The notes under the pieces are model-generated. The model had not been told where the DNA came from, did not search any database, and saw only the letters and a program-made list of their open reading frames with translations. The translations under genes were made by a program, and so were the position numbers. Source: GCA-2683135 sp964507445 (GTDB taxonomy: Bacteria > Planctomycetota > GCA-002687715). Taken from it: a stretch of DNA of 24,203 nt. Each line of letters starts with the position of its first letter. Positions within the stretch are counted from its first letter, which is position 1. This document shows, in pieces, positions 22,028-24,203 of this stretch. Location of the stretch: assembly GCA_964507445.1 (NCBI GenBank), contig CAZDQF010000030.1, positions 1-24,203 of the forward strand, in the 5' to 3' direction.

Positions 22028-24203
22028 TCACTCCCCGACGAGGGGTTCCATGAACGTCAGGTTGGCGAGGGCCAGGGCCAGGGTCGCCGTGGAGTAGGTG
22101 CGACCGCCGTCCTCGGACCAGGGGTCCTTCGGGTCCCAGCTGCCGCGCGCGTCGCCGCTCTTGCGTTGCTTGGATGCCAGGAGTGACACGAAGCTCTTCC
22201 AATCGGAGGAGCGGTGGATGACCTTCTTTCGCACCATGCGCCAGGACCGGAACATGGCGGTGGCGTGTTGCCAGTAGTAGAAGTCCGGGGTCTTGAGCGC
22301 GTCCATCCGTCGCCGCTGTCCCGGCGTGAGCTTCTTGGCGAGGGACTGCCCGCCCCGAGATCGGAAGCCCCAGGCGGGAGGACAGCCGACCACGAGGCGG
22401 CCGGCTCTGGCGACCCTTGGGTCCTGTGGCCTGACCAGCTCCGATTGCAGCAGCACGGAGAGCCCCGCCGCGGTCATGGACTCGGAGAGGGATGGCAGGA
22501 AGGTCCTGTCCAGGCGCTCGGGGCGAGACGGAGGGCGGCTGGTGGCGACGTAGCCGATCTGGCCCTCGTCCGACCACATGGACTCGATGAACCGGAGCCC
22601 TCCTTGGAGGGCGTCCTCGTCCACGGGGAGGCCGGCCATCTTCGCCGCCAGGAGCGCGCGCACGGCCCACACGGTGATGGAGGTGTCGCTGCGCTCGGGC
22701 CGGATGGCGTACCGCCAGCCGCCGTTGGGATGGGGCTGACGTGCGCTCTGGAGGAACCCAACGGCCCGGGTGGCGGCTGCCTTGAACGGGGCGTCCCCCA
22801 GCAGGTGATGGGCGAGGACGAGGGCTTCCGTGGACAGGGCGTGGTTGTAGAGCATCGACGTGCCGTCGGCGCCGATGCGTCCGGAATCCTGTTGCCGAGA
22901 CAGCAGGAACGCGGCGGCCCGTCCCACCCAGGGGCTGGCGTCTCCCGCCCGCAGCGCAGCGATCACGGCGAGGGCGGTGAGGCCCTCCCGGTGCTGCTTC
23001 CTGCCCGCGCCCCAGTCCCGTTCGTCGTCGCTGAAGCGACGGAAGTCCTGGTCCGTCGTCGCCAGGGAACCGTCGTCCAGCTGGTGACGGCGGAGCCAGT
23101 CGAGGGCGCGGTCCAGGGGATCGCGGCCGGGGTTCGCCGGAGGCTGCACCCTGCGCACGCACTGGATGAGGAGGGCCACGGGGGTCGGCTCGTCGTCCTG
23201 CCCCGAGGCCGTGAGGGTGAGGGCGCGAGGCCCCCATGCTTCTCGACGAGGTCCGCGCCATGTGAGGCGCCACCGCCCTTCGCCGCTGGGTTTCAGGGAG
23301 AGCTCCGAGTTCGAGGACTCGGCGATGGCCAGGGAGAGGACCGCTTTCGGTCGGTCAGGGTCCTTGACGCTGACCAGCGCGCTGAGTCCCGGGTTACCGG
23401 TGCCGCGCAGCAGGATCGGGGCTCCCTGGGACGGGGGCGGCGTGACCGTGAACGAGCTGCGTCCCAGGTCCCAGTCCACGACGATGTCATGGTCGACGTC
23501 CTTGACCATGATGGGCACCACGAACTCGGACTCATCGCCTTCTTCGTCCCGCGCGAGGATGGTCACGGACAACTCCTCGTCGCCCTGGACGCCGGCGCGG
23601 TCATCCACGCTCAAGGAGAGGTCGGTCTCGCTCAGGGAGGCGGTAACCCCTTCGTCCACCTTGGTGATCTCCAGGGTGACCTCGTCCTCGTCCGGGTCGA
23701 ACGGGGTCAACTTGATGGTGGTGGGGGCAGCGCCCTCCAGGAGCGTGACCGGAAGGGGCGTGTCGGAGCGGGGTTCCGGGGGGCGGTTGCAATCGTCGAT
23801 GCCGAGCCAGAACTTCTCCTGGAGCGGCGGCTGTGACACCAGGATCGACACCCGCCGTGACTCGTGGCGAGGCCAGAATGGCGTGGTCCATCGGATGGTC
23901 ACGGCGGACTCGTCATCCACGACGGGATTCACCGATGGCATGGGGACCGTGGCGCTGATATCCCGGCCCTCCTCGTCCAGCACCTTGAGCACGGGCTTCA
24001 AGGGGACGCCCAGGTTGGCCGCGCGCACGTGAATCTCGATGGGTTCGCCCTCGAGGGCCTGCAGGTCAGGGGGAGTGAAGGCCATGGTCGGAGGACCCGA
24101 CGGGACGGGGTCGGGTTCGACCGGGGTCGGCGTGACCGGGGTCGGCGTGACCGGGGTCGGCGTGACCGGGGTCGGCGTGACCGGGGTCGGCGTGACCGGG
24201 GTC
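22028..24203 (-). CDS. Prenyltransferase/squalene-oxidase-repeat protein, 5' end outside window
   Basis: A partial gene with 724 residues visible; no stop or start precedes in frame up to the window edge. From the edge inward the protein has a TPVTP-repeat linker, then beta-rich domains (about MAFTPPDLQALEGEP to VRRVQPP) that look Ig-like or cadherin-like. These are followed by an alpha-helical repeat region related to the prenyltransferase/squalene-oxidase alpha-alpha toroid: LDRALDWLRRHQLDDGSL, HREGLTALAVIAALRAG, AAFLLSRQQDSG, AVGFLQSARQPHPNGGWRY, ITVWAVRALLAAKMAG. Such repeat proteins are abundant and poorly understood in planctomycetes. The true N-terminus, perhaps a signal or membrane helix, lies outside. 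It converges on the histidine kinase gene. An internal ATG at 24085 is not likely the start because the linker continues in frame. Confidence 0.8.
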   Translation of the reverse strand, partial: TPVTPTPVTPTPVTPTPVTPTPVTPTPVEPDPVPSGPPTMAFTPPDLQALEGEPIEIHVRAANLGVPLKPVLKVLDEEGRDISATVPMPSVNPVVDDESAVTIRWTTPFWPRHESRRVSILVSQPPLQEKFWLGIDDCNRPPEPRSDTPLPVTLLEGAAPTTIKLTPFDPDEDEVTLEITKVDEGVTASLSETDLSLSVDDRAGVQGDEELSVTILARDEEGDESEFVVPIMVKDVDHDIVVDWDLGRSSFTVTPPPSQGAPILLRGTGNPGLSALVSVKDPDRPKAVLSLAIAESSNSELSLKPSGEGRWRLTWRGPRREAWGPRALTLTASGQDDEPTPVALLIQCVRRVQPPANPGRDPLDRALDWLRRHQLDDGSLATTDQDFRRFSDDERDWGAGRKQHREGLTALAVIAALRAGDASPWVGRAAAFLLSRQQDSGRIGADGTSMLYNHALSTEALVLAHHLLGDAPFKAAATRAVGFLQSARQPHPNGGWRYAIRPERSDTSITVWAVRALLAAKMAGLPVDEDALQGGLRFIESMWSDEGQIGYVATSRPPSRPERLDRTFLPSLSESMTAAGLSVLLQSELVRPQDPRVARAGRLVVGCPPAWGFRSRGGQSLAKKLTPGQRRRMDALKTPDFYYWQHATAMFRSWRMVRKKVIHRSSDWKSFVSLLASKQRKSGDARGSWDPKDPWSEDGGRTYSTATLALALANLTFMEPLVGE
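24121..24203. repeat. 15-bp tandem repeat encoding TPVTP
   Basis: Five perfect copies of CCGGGGTCGGCGTGA followed by a partial copy run off the window edge. On the minus strand each copy encodes Thr-Pro-Val-Thr-Pro in the frame of the repeat protein, and a degenerate version precedes it at 24107-24120. The unit is a multiple of three, so copy-number change lengthens the linker without breaking the frame. Confidence 0.95.

Noticed and set aside
22214..23836. Rightward open frame of 540 codons opposite the repeat protein
   Set aside because: No recognisable domain; the minus strand encodes clear repeat motifs.
24107..24203. Repeat array as a CRISPR candidate
   Set aside because: The 15-bp units are directly adjacent without spacers and are in frame with a coding sequence.

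Overview
The window is a strongly GC-rich, densely coding bacterial chromosome segment. It holds about sixteen intact genes, one gene broken at a homopolymer, one pseudogene, and one gene that runs off the right edge. No rRNA, tRNA, CRISPR array, insertion sequence or phage gene is visible. The gene mix suggests a planctomycete: a Tat-exported Gfo/Idh/MocA oxidoreductase, a Ser/Thr kinase fused to a large membrane domain, an ECF sigma factor with TPR and FecR-like partners, secreted multidomain proteins, and a prenyltransferase/squalene-oxidase-repeat protein with a Pro/Thr linker. This assignment is an inference from gene content; no phylogenetic marker was tested.

Left part (1-6200): a C/G homopolymer inverted repeat lies just upstream of a radical SAM/SPASM enzyme. 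Next comes a small leftward membrane-protein gene split by a G8 tract. A rightward three-gene set follows: an ECF sigma factor, a secreted TPR protein, and a secreted FecR-like/HEAT-like protein overlapping the TPR gene by 4 bp. A secreted alpha/beta hydrolase and FabI enoyl-ACP reductase follow. Middle part (6200-11500): a leftward pair (amino-acid/cation symporter and YjbQ protein, 1 bp apart) diverges from the Gfo/Idh/MocA oxidoreductase, which converges on the leftward kinase gene.

Polysaccharide-related locus (11600-15860): a leftward secreted glycoside hydrolase with an ILEI/PANDER-like module is divergent from a rightward secreted protein carrying the same N-terminal carbohydrate-binding-like domain. 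The two genes share a 45-bp perfect inverted repeat. A third, decayed copy of the domain lies downstream. Right part (16000-24203): an endonuclease/exonuclease/phosphatase-fold protein, L-2-hydroxyglutarate oxidase (leftward), a chromate transporter whose start codon is abutted by two mutually exclusive hairpins, an OmpR-type response regulator and sensor kinase overlapping by 4 bp, and the partial repeat protein converging on the kinase with 4 bp between stop codons.

Most notable points: (i) the three-member domain family, with an ILEI/PANDER-like module inside a bacterial glycoside hydrolase; (ii) the possible RNA switch at the chrA start; (iii) a -10-like TANNNT hexamer exactly 6 nt before the start codon in three genes, suggesting leaderless transcripts; (iv) a Gfo/Idh/MocA protein without the usual EKP lysine. 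No complete, clearly undescribed multi-gene system was found.
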